Positions 1 to 8,460 of a stretch of 44,410 nt of DNA are shown one piece after another. The DNA comes from Candidatus Pacearchaeota archaeon (GTDB taxonomy: Archaea; Nanoarchaeota; Nanoarchaeia; Pacearchaeales; GW2011-AR1): contig JALOBN010000016.1 of NCBI GenBank assembly GCA_023228245.1, positions 1 to 44,410 on the forward strand. The letters run 5' to 3'. The stretch's first letter is position 1. Every line of letters begins with the position of its first letter. A program made the position numbers and the translations under genes. Below the pieces are notes generated by a model. It ran no database searches. It was not told where the DNA came from and saw only the letters and a program-made list of their open reading frames with translations.

Positions 1-68
1 GTCTCCTGAGGGGGGGGAACGCAGAGATTCGACCCCCCCCCACATGGTGTTCCCCCTCTGTTGGGTAA

Positions 69-404
69 TCACCTTCCAAATCCGCCATCTTCGCTCGCCG
101 TCTTTCGGTTGTGGCACGTTTTACATAGCCCTTGCCAGTTGGCTTCGTCCCAGAACAATTCTTGATTTCTCTTATGCGGCACGATGTGGTCTACCACCGT
201 GGCTGCTGCTCTCCTGCCTTGCTTGGCGCATTGAGCGCATAGTGGATGCTCTGCCAAGTAGATCAAGCGTGCCCTCCGCCACGCCGGGGTGTAGCCTCTC
301 GCGTGGGAGGAAGTTGGCCTTGTCTGATGCTTGTGCCTTTCGCAGTATCGCTCTGTCGTGAGCCTGCCGCATCCTGGGGCGTTACATGGGCGGTTAAAAT
401 ACAT
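69..404 (-). CDS. HNH homing-type endonuclease
   Basis: 111 aa HNH nuclease. The C-terminal half has the signature VVDHIVPHKR followed by about 20 residues and then LCKTCHNRKT, giving the His/Asn/His core. Cysteine pairs (CAQC and CKTC) would bind the structural zinc. The short N-terminus has further Cys/His residues. Small stand-alone HNH proteins of this size are commonly encoded just upstream of terminase genes in HK97-like phages, where they assist packaging cleavage. Here the next gene on the same strand would be the fragment at the far right edge if the ends are joined. Family assignment is firm; the packaging role is inferred from position. Confidence 0.9.
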   Translation of the reverse strand: MYFNRPCNAPGCGRLTTERYCERHKHQTRPTSSHARGYTPAWRRARLIYLAEHPLCAQCAKQGRRAAATVVDHIVPHKRNQELFWDEANWQGLCKTCHNRKTASEDGGFGR

Positions 405-430
405 CGCAATGGCATCACGCCGGTAAAGGG

Positions 431-2965
431 TTAAGGCAACACTGGCAGGTTGGGAAATGGAACGATCGTCAACGCCCCCGTAGTGATGATCGTATCGTCT
501 GTCGTGTTTCGTAGCACATAGGCGAACACGCCATCCGTGGCCGTGTGCGCATCCGTGTCTGTAAGAGTTAGCACCTTGTCCTCAGGGCCACCTACGCTAA
601 TCTCGCTGCCGGCCGTGGTGAGCGACCACAAAGCGGTCGACGAATTGCTTGGATCGTAGACCAGGAAGGCGTGGGAGTCGCCTGTCTGCGCTACCTCGGC
701 CGTGATCGTGATCGGTCCAAATCGTCCATACTGCTGCAGTTCAATGTCCAGGCGCGGGACTGCCCCGGCAGTCGCCCGAGAGAGCGAGTAGGCAGCGGTC
801 GCGCCCGTAGGCGCATTGGCGAGGACTGCGCCGGAGAAGGCGCCGGTGAAGAGAGAGGCGTTACGAATCGAGGCGACGGCCGTTGTGTTGGGAGCGTCCA
901 CCAGGTCCATCTTGTCGCCAGGGACGGCAACGGCACCGAGTTGCGTATCGAGGTTCGCAGCACTCATCCCGATGGCCGATCGAAGCGAATTTGCTAGAGT
1001 CGTTATGACAACCGTACCAGGTTCTACGCCAGGGAGCGCCGCTTGTGTATTCGGACACGCGACAAGTCGCTCCGCTTTGCAGAGCGTTGTGTTTACCGCA
1101 GCGGAGTCCGCTGCTTCCTTCTCGGCTGTTGATGAAAAATGCTCATAGACCACGGGGAAACCGACGCCGCCAACTGCAACGTAATTGATTTGGAGGGCGT
1201 TGTTAGCGCCGCCCATTATGTAGAGCCCGCAGCCGGCAATCGGCATCGTCTTGTTCGTGATAATGATCGTCCCGGTAACATAAACGATTGCCGTTAATGA
1301 CAGGGCCGCGGTATTACTGATGGCCGGAATCCCAGACCCTCCGCCCTTCGCTACACCCGACACCTCGATCTTCGTCGCGCAGACGCATCCGGGCTTCGTC
1401 AGTCCGCCCTTCACATTGACGGCCGTGTGCCTGTTTGCATAGTTCTGTCCACTGGCGATGTAACCACCTTCACATCCGCTTCCTCCTTCTAGCGTCCCGT
1501 CAACAATGACTCGCACGCCGTCGCTATCGTCCGGTGCGTAAATCGCATAGGCTCCGGCTGCCGATCCTCCGACCCCAATCCCGTGAAAGTTGACGGTATA
1601 GTCGCTGGCGAATTCGCCCGCTACCGCATCCACCACGGAAGCGTTCTCGGCGCTTCCACCCATCGCAAAACCCGACAGGTCAAAAGTTCCACTTCCCTTT
1701 GGGCTAATGAGCGGGGCCGTACCGGCCGTGATTCTCTTCGCCGAGACCGTGACTGTGGATGAGGTTCCGGTATCCAAGGTGAACCCGCCGGCAGAATCAG
1801 TGCCAGCCGCGTCGCAACCTAGAATTGATTTCAAGCGACCGGTAGCCGGCGTGGTTGGCAAATCCAACGCAACGGTATAGGTCGATACACGCACCTCGTC
1901 ACCTGCGACTGGAATACGGCCAAGCGGCGTTCCTCCCGCGTCGCTCCATAGGGTTGTGTCAGACCAGTTGCCGCTCTTATTCGCAACCAGAACTTCTCCT
2001 GCGTCTGAAGCAAGGAACTCTAAGATACACAATCTACATCCCAAATTGATGCTGGCGTACAGATAGCCGTCGGTTCCAAAGTACACGTCATCCACGGTGT
2101 TGAGCAGTACCGAGTCGGTAATGCTGGCAACTTCGGTCGGGGTGGTTGCATCGGAAACAATGTCGAAGGCGTGAATGCTATTGGTCGCCTTGTCGCTGAT
2201 GAATAGGCAGTCGCTGCTGATCGGATCAATGACCCACGGAATGTAGGCGAGCGAGATTGCCTTCACGAGCGACGGGCTAGCCGGAGTCGTAACGTCTATG
2301 ACAGCGATTTCGTTCAACGCTTGGCAAGTAACATAGACATATGGCAAGTGAACGGAAACCGAATGGGGCGTTGTGCTGGGAAAAGATAGGCTCCCAACAG
2401 AGGTCATATTAGCTGGATTAGAAATATCGAGAATGTGAAAATACTTATCCGCCGGCGCTGTGTAGTAGAGGTAATTTCCAACGACGATTCCGCTGAATGC
2501 ATGAGTCGCCGCATAGGTGCTGATGATGGCCGGCGCTAGAGGATTCGTAACGTCGATCGCCGTAATGTCGCTGCCGGTGCTGATGTTTGCGCCTCCAAAG
2601 CAAAACAGGGTATTTCCAGATCGGCGGATCGCCATGCCTTCGATCGCGCCAGCCAGTGTTGCGACTATCAGTGGCTTACGAGGATTGGACACGTCAACCA
2701 CGGTAAGCATCGTGCGATTTGCAACAAAAACATAGTTACCGTCGGTCGATTCGACCATGCCCTCTGGCGTTGGCAATCGAACAGTATCGACGATCATGCC
2801 GAGTTGTTTTGGATTGAACGGATCGGAAGCGTCAAAGCAGGTGAACGATTTCTCGCCATACCCCGTCATGTAGGCGTTGCTATTCACGGCGCTGCGCAGC
2901 ACCCAACCGGCGTTTACAAACGCCGGATCATACAGATTGGCGATGATCGTCAGTGAAGCTGCCAT
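431..2965 (-). CDS. Tail fibre/adhesin with LVIVD beta-propeller and G8-like C-terminal region
   Basis: 844 aa. Residues about 30-330 carry repeated blocks of the LVIVD/YVTN type (VVDVSNPRKP, AIDVTNPLAP, ILDISNPANM, VIDVTTPASP), which predict a beta-propeller. A region from about 335 starts with a GNWSDTTLW motif followed by a stretch spelling GRIPVAGDEV, typical of beta-rich domains found in bacterial surface and phage tail proteins. The remainder is Gly/Ala/Ser/Thr-rich, as expected of a fibre. It lies directly after two other beta-rich proteins and is the last gene of the leftward tail/fibre group. It is probably a receptor-binding or side-fibre protein. Host target unknown. Confidence 0.6.
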   Translation of the reverse strand: MAASLTIIANLYDPAFVNAGWVLRSAVNSNAYMTGYGEKSFTCFDASDPFNPKQLGMIVDTVRLPTPEGMVESTDGNYVFVANRTMLTVVDVSNPRKPLIVATLAGAIEGMAIRRSGNTLFCFGGANISTGSDITAIDVTNPLAPAIISTYAATHAFSGIVVGNYLYYTAPADKYFHILDISNPANMTSVGSLSFPSTTPHSVSVHLPYVYVTCQALNEIAVIDVTTPASPSLVKAISLAYIPWVIDPISSDCLFISDKATNSIHAFDIVSDATTPTEVASITDSVLLNTVDDVYFGTDGYLYASINLGCRLCILEFLASDAGEVLVANKSGNWSDTTLWSDAGGTPLGRIPVAGDEVRVSTYTVALDLPTTPATGRLKSILGCDAAGTDSAGGFTLDTGTSSTVTVSAKRITAGTAPLISPKGSGTFDLSGFAMGGSAENASVVDAVAGEFASDYTVNFHGIGVGGSAAGAYAIYAPDDSDGVRVIVDGTLEGGSGCEGGYIASGQNYANRHTAVNVKGGLTKPGCVCATKIEVSGVAKGGGSGIPAISNTAALSLTAIVYVTGTIIITNKTMPIAGCGLYIMGGANNALQINYVAVGGVGFPVVYEHFSSTAEKEAADSAAVNTTLCKAERLVACPNTQAALPGVEPGTVVITTLANSLRSAIGMSAANLDTQLGAVAVPGDKMDLVDAPNTTAVASIRNASLFTGAFSGAVLANAPTGATAAYSLSRATAGAVPRLDIELQQYGRFGPITITAEVAQTGDSHAFLVYDPSNSSTALWSLTTAGSEISVGGPEDKVLTLTDTDAHTATDGVFAYVLRNTTDDTIITTGALTIVPFPNLPVLP

Positions 2966-2967
2966 GA

Positions 2968-3648
2968 CTATTCCTCCACCACGTACAGAAGTTTCCCGGA
3001 AAGTTGAAACACGCTTAGGACGATTCCACCAACGGCCGTCAGTCCAGCGCCGGCGACTCCGATTGTCGTTTTGATCGCGGCAGCATCGGCATCGTCGCCA
3101 GCAGCTATTGTCGCTGGCACCTTGCCGCCACTCGCATTTATCTGGCCGTCGCCGGTTCCAACGGAAGCAAGCGATACAACGTAGAAGGCTCCGGTTCCGC
3201 CGACTTGTGCAAGAGTGATAACTTGTGGGACACGAGATAGCAACGTAGTGACCCCAGCGCTATCGGTTCCCACCATGCTTCCCGCGTCGAGCCAATTGAT
3301 GGTCCATGCTACGGCCGAGTCCGACGTGTTTGTCGATTGCACTTGAATTCCGTAGGCTTTGTTGGCGATCGACAGGAACGGCGGCAACAGGAACGTGGCC
3401 CCTGTGTCGGCGGCAAGGTCTTTTGGGACGGAGTCCTGATAGACCGTCAGGCCGTCCGTCACGTTGCGGATTTTCACGGTGATCGTGGCCGCCGCTCCAT
3501 TGAGACTCGTCAGGTGAAGCTGCGGGCGGATCATCGCCGCGTTGGTAGGCGTGTAGTTGCCGGCCGTTAGGGTCAAGAGCGCCGTCTTGATGTCGGCACC
3601 GGTTCCGCTGGACGTTTGGAGTGGTGTTACTGTTGCGCCGTCGCTCAT
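2968..3648 (-). CDS. Hypothetical beta-rich tail/fibre-associated protein
   Basis: 226 aa, beginning MSDGATVTPLQ. The start ATG overlaps the TGA stop of the upstream LamG-type gene (TTATGA), so the two are translationally coupled. Composition is Thr/Ala/Gly/Val-rich, with a last third containing a GAGLTAVGGIVLSVFQLSGK stretch that could be a hydrophobic fibre segment. No recognised catalytic motif. It sits between a LamG protein and the propeller adhesin, suggesting a component of the distal fibre or a decoration protein. Function not recognised. Confidence 0.6.
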   Translation of the reverse strand: MSDGATVTPLQTSSGTGADIKTALLTLTAGNYTPTNAAMIRPQLHLTSLNGAAATITVKIRNVTDGLTVYQDSVPKDLAADTGATFLLPPFLSIANKAYGIQVQSTNTSDSAVAWTINWLDAGSMVGTDSAGVTTLLSRVPQVITLAQVGGTGAFYVVSLASVGTGDGQINASGGKVPATIAAGDDADAAAIKTTIGVAGAGLTAVGGIVLSVFQLSGKLLYVVEE

Positions 3649-4418
3649 AATTCCAACCCCATCAGATCGTAGGTTCCGTTTAGCCCCTGTAGGTAATGCG
3701 CGGCGATCCGGTCTGCCGCGAGCGCCCGATCGTAGCAAGCGACGCGGGCAATACCACCGTTGAAATAGCCGGCTCCGTCCGTATGTAGACGCCGTCCAAA
3801 CGTGAGATTCGACGTGGCGCTGCTGGCCATGTTTCCGATGGTTCCGATATTGACGCCAGACGACAACAGCGCGCCGTTCACGTGGAACTCGAATACGCTT
3901 CCGTGTCGCTGGCAAACAAAGTGATTCCACTTGCCGGCAATCAGCTTGCCATCCATCGAGGCGTAGTAGCCGCAATAACCGCTCGTCTTGAACATGACAA
4001 TGTCGAACGCCCCGGCACTCCAATTGTTCTGTGCCAGTGTAAAACACCGGCCACCCGCGATGTCGCGGGCCGCGTAGAAGTAGGATGCGGAAACTGAGAC
4101 AGGCTTGATCCACATCTCGATGCACCAGTCGCCGCCGGAGAAGTTTGACCAGGACGGCACGCCGCAATCTATATAGCCGCTCGATCCGTTGAACGCGGGG
4201 CCACCTCCCTCGCGCGCGATTGGTCCAGGACGATTGTCGAGTGTCCCGCCCGTCCACGCACCGCCGCTGTTTGGCAGGAGCGTGCCATCGTTGCCGCTGC
4301 CTCTCGCCTGAGTCATCGCGTCAACTGCCGCCACACCGTTGGTTTCCGCAAGCGGCCAATAGCCGACCGGAAGACCGCCGTTGTTCGCTTCAGAGAGTAT
4401 GGCTGACAGATAACTCAT
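3645..4418 (-). CDS. LamG/concanavalin-like lectin domain protein
   Basis: 257 aa. The pattern of a LamG-like jelly-roll is visible: a GYWPLAET opening, an AFNGSSGYIDCG strand, a WCIEMWIKPV strand, KWNHFVCQRHGS and FHVNGALLSSG, then FNGGIARVACYDRALAADRI. This is the typical LamG_3 layout, in which the last block precedes the end of the domain. These domains bind carbohydrate or protein ligands and are common in tail fibres of environmental phages. It is coupled to the next gene by a 4-base overlap. A role in host-surface binding is inferred. Confidence 0.75.
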   Translation of the reverse strand: MSYLSAILSEANNGGLPVGYWPLAETNGVAAVDAMTQARGSGNDGTLLPNSGGAWTGGTLDNRPGPIAREGGGPAFNGSSGYIDCGVPSWSNFSGGDWCIEMWIKPVSVSASYFYAARDIAGGRCFTLAQNNWSAGAFDIVMFKTSGYCGYYASMDGKLIAGKWNHFVCQRHGSVFEFHVNGALLSSGVNIGTIGNMASSATSNLTFGRRLHTDGAGYFNGGIARVACYDRALAADRIAAHYLQGLNGTYDLMGLEL

Positions 4419-4459
4419 TGACCTCGTAATCCCCTTTGTTTTCTCGTGAGTACGCTGAT

Positions 4460-4921
4460 CTAACCCTTGAGTGAATCAAGCGCTAAGTCAAATTGGCGAG
4501 ACGCTTCTGGACAATCCGCTTTGGCGGCCATTTCTTTCAGGCCAAGCATCCCGTGCCGAACGGTCGTTTGCACGTTCTCCGTATGCGTCTTGCACATTTC
4601 CAACTGATCGGTTTGCCGCATGGTTCCGGCAGCGAGCGCCTCTTGAATTTTCGGCATACACTCCTCGACCTTCACTCCCGCCGATTTCCATCTCTCGGCC
4701 ACCTCATTGATCGCGGTAGCCATCCAGCCGTTTGGGCCGAATACCCATTGACTGATTCGATAGAACAGCAAGCCGGATAGCACGGCTATCGTTAGCCCGA
4801 CGGCCACGAGAAGAATCACCAGTCCGCCCTCGAAGCCAAGCGTCTTGAAAATGCTATCCCAAGCCGCTGGGTTTGTCGCCTCTGGACTGATGGTATGCGT
4901 CTGCCCCAGTAGGTCATTCAC
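4460..4921 (-). CDS. Single-pass membrane protein with cytoplasmic helical domain
   Basis: 153 aa with a GTG start that overlaps the TGA of the preceding 35-codon gene (GTGA). A strong transmembrane segment lies near residues 28-52 (GGLVILLVAVGLTIAVLSGL), followed by a charged, alpha-helical C-terminal half with Cys residues (ECMPK, MCKTH, DCPEA). It is next to other small membrane proteins and upstream of fibre genes, so a holin/spanin-like or superinfection role is possible. No family recognised. Confidence 0.6.
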   Translation of the reverse strand: MNDLLGQTHTISPEATNPAAWDSIFKTLGFEGGLVILLVAVGLTIAVLSGLLFYRISQWVFGPNGWMATAINEVAERWKSAGVKVEECMPKIQEALAAGTMRQTDQLEMCKTHTENVQTTVRHGMLGLKEMAAKADCPEASRQFDLALDSLKG

Positions 4922-5025
4922 GCTTTTCTCCCAACAAAGAGACTGCCGACGATATAAGCCCCGGCGTTGACGGTGAGGCAGACGACGATGGCCAGCGGGA
5001 CCAGAAGTATTTGACCGATGCTCAT
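4918..5025 (-). CDS. Small transmembrane protein (35 aa)
   Basis: A 35-codon frame starts MSIGQILLVPLAIVV and consists almost entirely of hydrophobic residues, ending in a short basic tail (GRKA). It overlaps the next gene by four bases (GTGA), the coupling used throughout this genome. This supports a real gene despite its size. It could be a holin-like or regulatory micropeptide; no sequence motif settles this. Confidence 0.5.
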   Translation of the reverse strand: MSIGQILLVPLAIVVCLTVNAGAYIVGSLFVGRKA

Positions 5026-5105
5026 GTTCTTGCTCCAAAAAACCCGGCCGACCGCCCAGGAAGGATTAGGTCTCGGTGCGGCCGGCCGGGCGTCTCACGG
5101 AGGTA

Positions 5106-5486
5106 TTATCCGCCACGCCGGGCGCTGCGCCGAGCAACGCGCCGATCGTGGCCCAGAAGACCACGTACACTCTTGCCGACGCTGGCGACCGCGCCGACGA
5201 TGCGATGCTTTCTGCCGCCTTCGTCAGTCGCTTCCGTCGCCGCCACGTTGGGAGCCGTAGTGGCGGCGGGGCAACAGCCAGCAGCACAACCACCGCCAGC
5301 CGAGTCAGGCCGCTTGAGAGAAGCCAGGTCAATCGGAATCGAGCCGATGACTCCCTGGTCGTTCGTTGCGGGCGGCAACCTGGTCGCGGCGGTCGCAGAA
5401 GACATCAATTCAGCAGGGGCGGTCTGCAATTGGCCGATGGCGCCAATCAGCAGACAACAACAAATCAAACCAGCGAAACTCTTCAT
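5106..5486 (-). CDS. Secreted/lipoprotein-like small protein
   Basis: 126 aa from the ATG at 5486. The N-terminus MKSFAGLICCCLLIGAIGQ is a signal peptide with a CCC cluster that could serve as a lipobox-like or Sec signal. The mature part is Ala/Pro/Thr-rich with a GGGCAAGCCP stretch and ends in a very Arg-rich tail. Because the frame is in the lysis/membrane region, a spanin-like lipoprotein is conceivable. The C-terminal half is low complexity, and an alternative frame (5066-5332) overlaps it, so the exact 3' end is less certain. Confidence 0.5.
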   Translation of the reverse strand: MKSFAGLICCCLLIGAIGQLQTAPAELMSSATAATRLPPATNDQGVIGSIPIDLASLKRPDSAGGGCAAGCCPAATTAPNVAATEATDEGGRKHRIVGAVASVGKSVRGLLGHDRRVARRSARRGG

Positions 5487-5503
5487 GGTCGTTCTCCAAA
5501 AGG

Positions 5504-5695
5504 TCAGGAAAGGTAAAACGCTTCGTTCAACACGCTCGACGGAATCGAGCCGCGCGCCGGTTGCGTCGCGGCAATGTCGCTCTTCACTCCCTTGAGGTAC
5601 GCGCGTGTCAGTTCCTTCATGTAAGGAACCTGCGGACGCGGGAACCCCTTCGCATTTTGCTTCCGTCGGTACTGTTCTCGGGTTCGGATTTTCAT
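5504..5695 (-). CDS. Small basic hypothetical protein
   Basis: 63 aa starting MKIRTREQYRRKQ. Strongly basic N-terminal third, no Cys, no membrane segment. The start overlaps the stop of the upstream membrane gene by four bases, indicating coupling. No family recognised. Confidence 0.5.
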   Translation of the reverse strand: MKIRTREQYRRKQNAKGFPRPQVPYMKELTRAYLKGVKSDIAATQPARGSIPSSVLNEAFYLS

Positions 5696-5895
5696 CCCAT
5701 AATCCTTCTAAAACAGGACCACAACAAAGACACTGCAAGTAGAATCGGGCCTATCGAACACATGACTATCGACACTTCGACAATCTCGCCGTTTGTCTTG
5801 CCGGCGCAAAACGCCCTCCACGACATCCACATACCCAGGAGTCCACCGACGATCAGGTATATGCCGAGTGCGTCCTGGAGTGTCAGTGCGTACAT
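5692..5895 (-). CDS. Two-pass small membrane protein, holin candidate
   Basis: 67 aa from the ATG at 5895. Two hydrophobic segments are visible (about residues 10-28, LGIYLIVGGLLGMWMSW, and 41-60, SIVMCSIGPILLAVSLLW) joined by a short polar loop KTNGE. It ends with basic residues. Size, two transmembrane helices, charged tail and location beside a papain-like protease and other membrane proteins fit a class II-type holin, but sequence alone cannot prove this. Confidence 0.5.
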   Translation of the reverse strand: MYALTLQDALGIYLIVGGLLGMWMSWRAFCAGKTNGEIVEVSIVMCSIGPILLAVSLLWSCFRRIMG

Positions 5896-5899
5896 AGAA

Positions 5900-5992
5900 C
5901 TACCTCTTATTGATAAACGGTCCCGCGAATAAACAAATCGCCGCCATAGCACCTACCATTATCCCAACGATAACCGCTATTTCAGACCACAT
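5900..5992 (-). CDS. Possible 30-aa membrane micropeptide
   Basis: A 30-codon frame starts MWSEIAVIVGIMVGAM and ends FINKR just upstream of the two-pass membrane gene. It fills an otherwise empty gap, and its hydrophobic profile matches the neighbouring small membrane genes. Support is limited to context and composition. Confidence 0.3.
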   Translation of the reverse strand: MWSEIAVIVGIMVGAMAAICLFAGPFINKR

Positions 5993-6042
5993 ATCAGTTT
6001 CATTATGCTGGGGTGGTTTTCGCAGTTCTTTTCTCTTGAAAA

Positions 6043-6222
6043 TCACGTCAAGCAAAATTCCATGTTTTCAAGTTGCAGTCGAAGGCTGGCGATTGTCTGA
6101 TTCGCTTCCGTCAGTTGCGTTCGCAAAGCAATCGCTTCTTGGCGGTACGGGGAGGCAATCTCTTCCTCCCACGCTTCAATTGCCGGGTCAAGATGCTTCA
6201 GGAGTCGCTCGTATGCGGCCAT
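6043..6222 (-). CDS. Small coiled-coil protein
   Basis: 59 aa, MAAYERLLKHLD onward. Heptad-like leucine/alanine spacing in the second half (LRTQLTEANQTIASLRLQLENME) predicts a coiled coil. I chose the ATG at 6222, with GGAG about 9 nt upstream, rather than the in-frame TTG at 6243. The upstream gene ends within a few bases of it. Function unknown. Confidence 0.5.
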   Translation of the reverse strand: MAAYERLLKHLDPAIEAWEEEIASPYRQEAIALRTQLTEANQTIASLRLQLENMEFCLT

Positions 6223-6227
6223 CAGGT

Positions 6228-6974
6228 CTAGCTCCAAGTGCAAACTCTAACCACGTAGGCTTCGTCGGGAATCATGCGTGACCCGGACAATAACCAATCT
6301 TGACCACTGCCGTGCGTGTTCGGAGTCCAGACAGAAAACTTACTTCCATCAAACTGCAATTCCTGCAGCGACATTGCGTGACTGGCCCAGTTGAATCCAA
6401 CGTAAACGGAATAGCCAAGCAATAGGGCAGTTCCGGTTTCGAGCCGCATATTCTGCTGGCCAAGCTCCCACCACTCCAGGGGTTTATGGTTCAATGCCTC
6501 TGCTTCCCATCCTGATTTCCATGTTGATGGGTCGAGGTCGTACCGCTTTGGCGAGAATGACCGGTCGCATATTCCATGTTCGGAGGCATACTTGATTGCC
6601 GCACCGCAGTAATTTCCCTTGTTGCGCCAATTAACCGCTCCGCCAAGCGACTCGGCAAGTAGATCGACGTGCGGCAACCCGGCACGGTCGCGCGCGCACT
6701 TCACGTCTTGCGTTAAGGAAAAACTCCAACAGAATTTCAGGCCATTCTGGAAATCTTCCGTTGGAGTTCCGGTGTAGACGTGACGCGCAAATCTTCCTTG
6801 CATCGCCTTGATTCTATCCGGCCACTCCGATTCAGGGATGATTGAAACGGCCTCTGAAAATGGCGAGGTGTAGGGCAGGCTTCCGAGGGGTTGGACTGAA
6901 TAGTCGCGCGGGATTAGGCCGGACAAACCGCCATAAATATCCTGGACAATGGTATCGTCACCAAAAGTAATCAT
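6228..6974 (-). CDS. Papain-like (C1-type) cysteine protease domain protein
   Basis: 248 aa. A papain-fold active site can be read: the block NGLKFCWSFS (Cys at about 82, as in the family's CWAFS motif), the block NWASHAMSLQEL (His at about 199), and WTPNTHGSGQDWL (Asn at about 219, matching the WxNSWG region with a downstream Trp). Spacing is normal for C1 peptidases without a propeptide. No signal peptide is visible. It is coupled (4-base overlap) to the upstream signal-bearing protein. In a phage it may act on tail/virion proteins or as part of host lysis. The enzyme class is a motif-level inference. Confidence 0.65.
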   Translation of the reverse strand: MITFGDDTIVQDIYGGLSGLIPRDYSVQPLGSLPYTSPFSEAVSIIPESEWPDRIKAMQGRFARHVYTGTPTEDFQNGLKFCWSFSLTQDVKCARDRAGLPHVDLLAESLGGAVNWRNKGNYCGAAIKYASEHGICDRSFSPKRYDLDPSTWKSGWEAEALNHKPLEWWELGQQNMRLETGTALLLGYSVYVGFNWASHAMSLQELQFDGSKFSVWTPNTHGSGQDWLLSGSRMIPDEAYVVRVCTWS

Positions 6975-7408
6975 GGCGTTCCCCCGATTCCAATTTGTGC
7001 CCGCGCCGAAGCGTCGTCAGAGGGCAAGGCGAAGTCCGTCAATCTGCCGCTGGACCCAACAAAAATCATTCTCGGAAGGCCGGCTTTTGTTGCTCGCTCG
7101 ATAACCGGTGCGAGTTCCGTCGGCATCTTCCCGTCGCGGTCCTTCACGTCGGGGTCGATGACGTGCAATTCGATACCGGCCACCTTGCAATCCGCAGCGA
7201 GTTTTGGTGAATTGATCCACGCGAGTTGCGGAACAGTCAGCTTGATCGCGTCAGAGGATTCGCGGACGACAAACACCTTGGCTGGCTTACTCGACGGCCA
7301 GAGCCAAGAGATGAAAGGAACCTCAATGGCAGGCCCCCACTGTGTCCACCACGCCCCCGTGAGACAGACGAGGCACAGCACCAGGGCAAAGCGTTTCTTT
7401 GCGTTCAT
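6971..7408 (-). CDS. Exported or membrane-anchored hypothetical protein
   Basis: 145 aa beginning MNAKKRFALVLCLVCLTGAWW, a clear signal peptide or N-terminal anchor. The rest resembles a small alpha/beta domain (KVFVVRESSD near 45-55, IELHVIDPDVKDRDG near 80-95, MIFVGSSGRL near 115). This is reminiscent of a thioredoxin-like fold but without the CxxC. It overlaps the papain-like protease gene, so the two may be exported or act together. Confidence 0.55.
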   Translation of the reverse strand: MNAKKRFALVLCLVCLTGAWWTQWGPAIEVPFISWLWPSSKPAKVFVVRESSDAIKLTVPQLAWINSPKLAADCKVAGIELHVIDPDVKDRDGKMPTELAPVIERATKAGLPRMIFVGSSGRLTDFALPSDDASARAQIGIGGTP

Positions 7409-7417
7409 GGTTTTTAC

Positions 7418-7822
7418 CTATGTTGCTGTGACAGCCGGAGCGGGATTGACCTGGACCGTCTCGCCCGTGGTTGTAACTACAGCAACAGGAGTGGATACCG
7501 TCACTGTCGATACGGGAGGCGGTACGTAGGCCCACAAATTGCCAATGAACGGGGCAAGCTGTTGAACGAGGTCGGCTTGGCCTCGCTCCTGGAATACACG
7601 CATGGCCGCCTGGATGCCGAGGCTACCCGCCTCGCTTCCGGCCGAAGTCTTCGCAGCCACCGTAACGGCGTTGCCTACGGCGTTATCCACGGCAGCATCC
7701 GCCTTCGTCACTGCCGTCTTCACCGCACCCGCCGGCAGCATGGCAATGAGTTTGTCGATCCAGCCGAGTGCATACGCGGCACATAAAACAGCCGCTACAA
7801 CCAAAGCATAAAACCAGAACAT
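7418..7822 (-). CDS. Membrane-anchored alanine/valine-rich hypothetical protein
   Basis: 134 aa. An N-terminal transmembrane helix (MFWFYALVVAAVLCAAYALGW) is followed by an Ala-rich helical region and a Val/Thr/Pro-rich tail (VPPPVSTVTVSTPVAVVTTTG). It sits between an SNase-like membrane protein and an exported protein. No recognised domain. Confidence 0.55.
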   Translation of the reverse strand: MFWFYALVVAAVLCAAYALGWIDKLIAMLPAGAVKTAVTKADAAVDNAVGNAVTVAAKTSAGSEAGSLGIQAAMRVFQERGQADLVQQLAPFIGNLWAYVPPPVSTVTVSTPVAVVTTTGETVQVNPAPAVTAT

Positions 7823-7824
7823 GA

Positions 7825-8406
7825 TTACCTCACTTTGTCTTTTGACCAGATTCCCAGTTTTTCTTTCTTCGCCTTATTCTGCGCAGTTACCCAGTCGCCT
7901 AGACCCGATTCGTCGATGGCCAAACCCGCTCTGAGAAGGCCCACTCCGCAAGAGCCGTGCGCGCCGCTCACGTAGCAGATAGACTGGGGCGGGCGAAGGG
8001 CCTCGGGCGGTTCGGCAGTAGATTTTACCTTCTTCGGCCTCGCCTCTTGAAGATTCACGGAACTGCCAGCCAGTCGCGTCAGTTCGGCCACGGCTTGCGC
8101 TTCGACCTCCTCGGGAACGCGATAGCCGAAGAGCGCTATGGTCGTTGTGCGACGTTCCCTGAGCCCGTAACTGACCTCGATATGGCCTGAGTCTACGACT
8201 GCGACGACTGTGTACTCGCGGGTAGCCGGCGGGCGAGGCGTGCGGCCACAAGCAAAGTCACGGCACGATCCTCCGTTAAACACCCAGCCGCCCAACAAGA
8301 ACGAGCCAACGCAGGCCCATATCTGCCACGGGATTTTGTCGAGAATCCCCAAGACGGCAGAGCCGAATGTTTTGAGTCCGGCGAGAATGGCTAAAAGAAT
8401 GGCCAT
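7825..8406 (-). CDS. Membrane-anchored staphylococcal nuclease-like (SNase) protein
   Basis: 193 aa. Hydrophobic N-terminus (residues 1-45, two possible transmembrane stretches), then an OB-fold region typical of SNase proteins: YTVVAVVDSGHIEVSYG at about 65-82, TTIALFGYRVPE at about 87-98, and C-terminal LRAGLAIDESGLGDWVTAQNKAKKEKLGIW, the usual end of the family (A..ak..k.GiW). The arginine of the family motif around IALFGYR is present but the catalytic set looks incomplete, so activity is uncertain. A membrane-anchored nuclease could act on incoming DNA, as in some superinfection-exclusion systems; that role is speculative. Confidence 0.65.
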   Translation of the reverse strand: MAILLAILAGLKTFGSAVLGILDKIPWQIWACVGSFLLGGWVFNGGSCRDFACGRTPRPPATREYTVVAVVDSGHIEVSYGLRERRTTTIALFGYRVPEEVEAQAVAELTRLAGSSVNLQEARPKKVKSTAEPPEALRPPQSICYVSGAHGSCGVGLLRAGLAIDESGLGDWVTAQNKAKKEKLGIWSKDKVR

Positions 8407-8460
8407 TCCTGAAAACTAGCAAATCGAGAAATCCGTTCTATAGTCGATATGGGGTATAGG

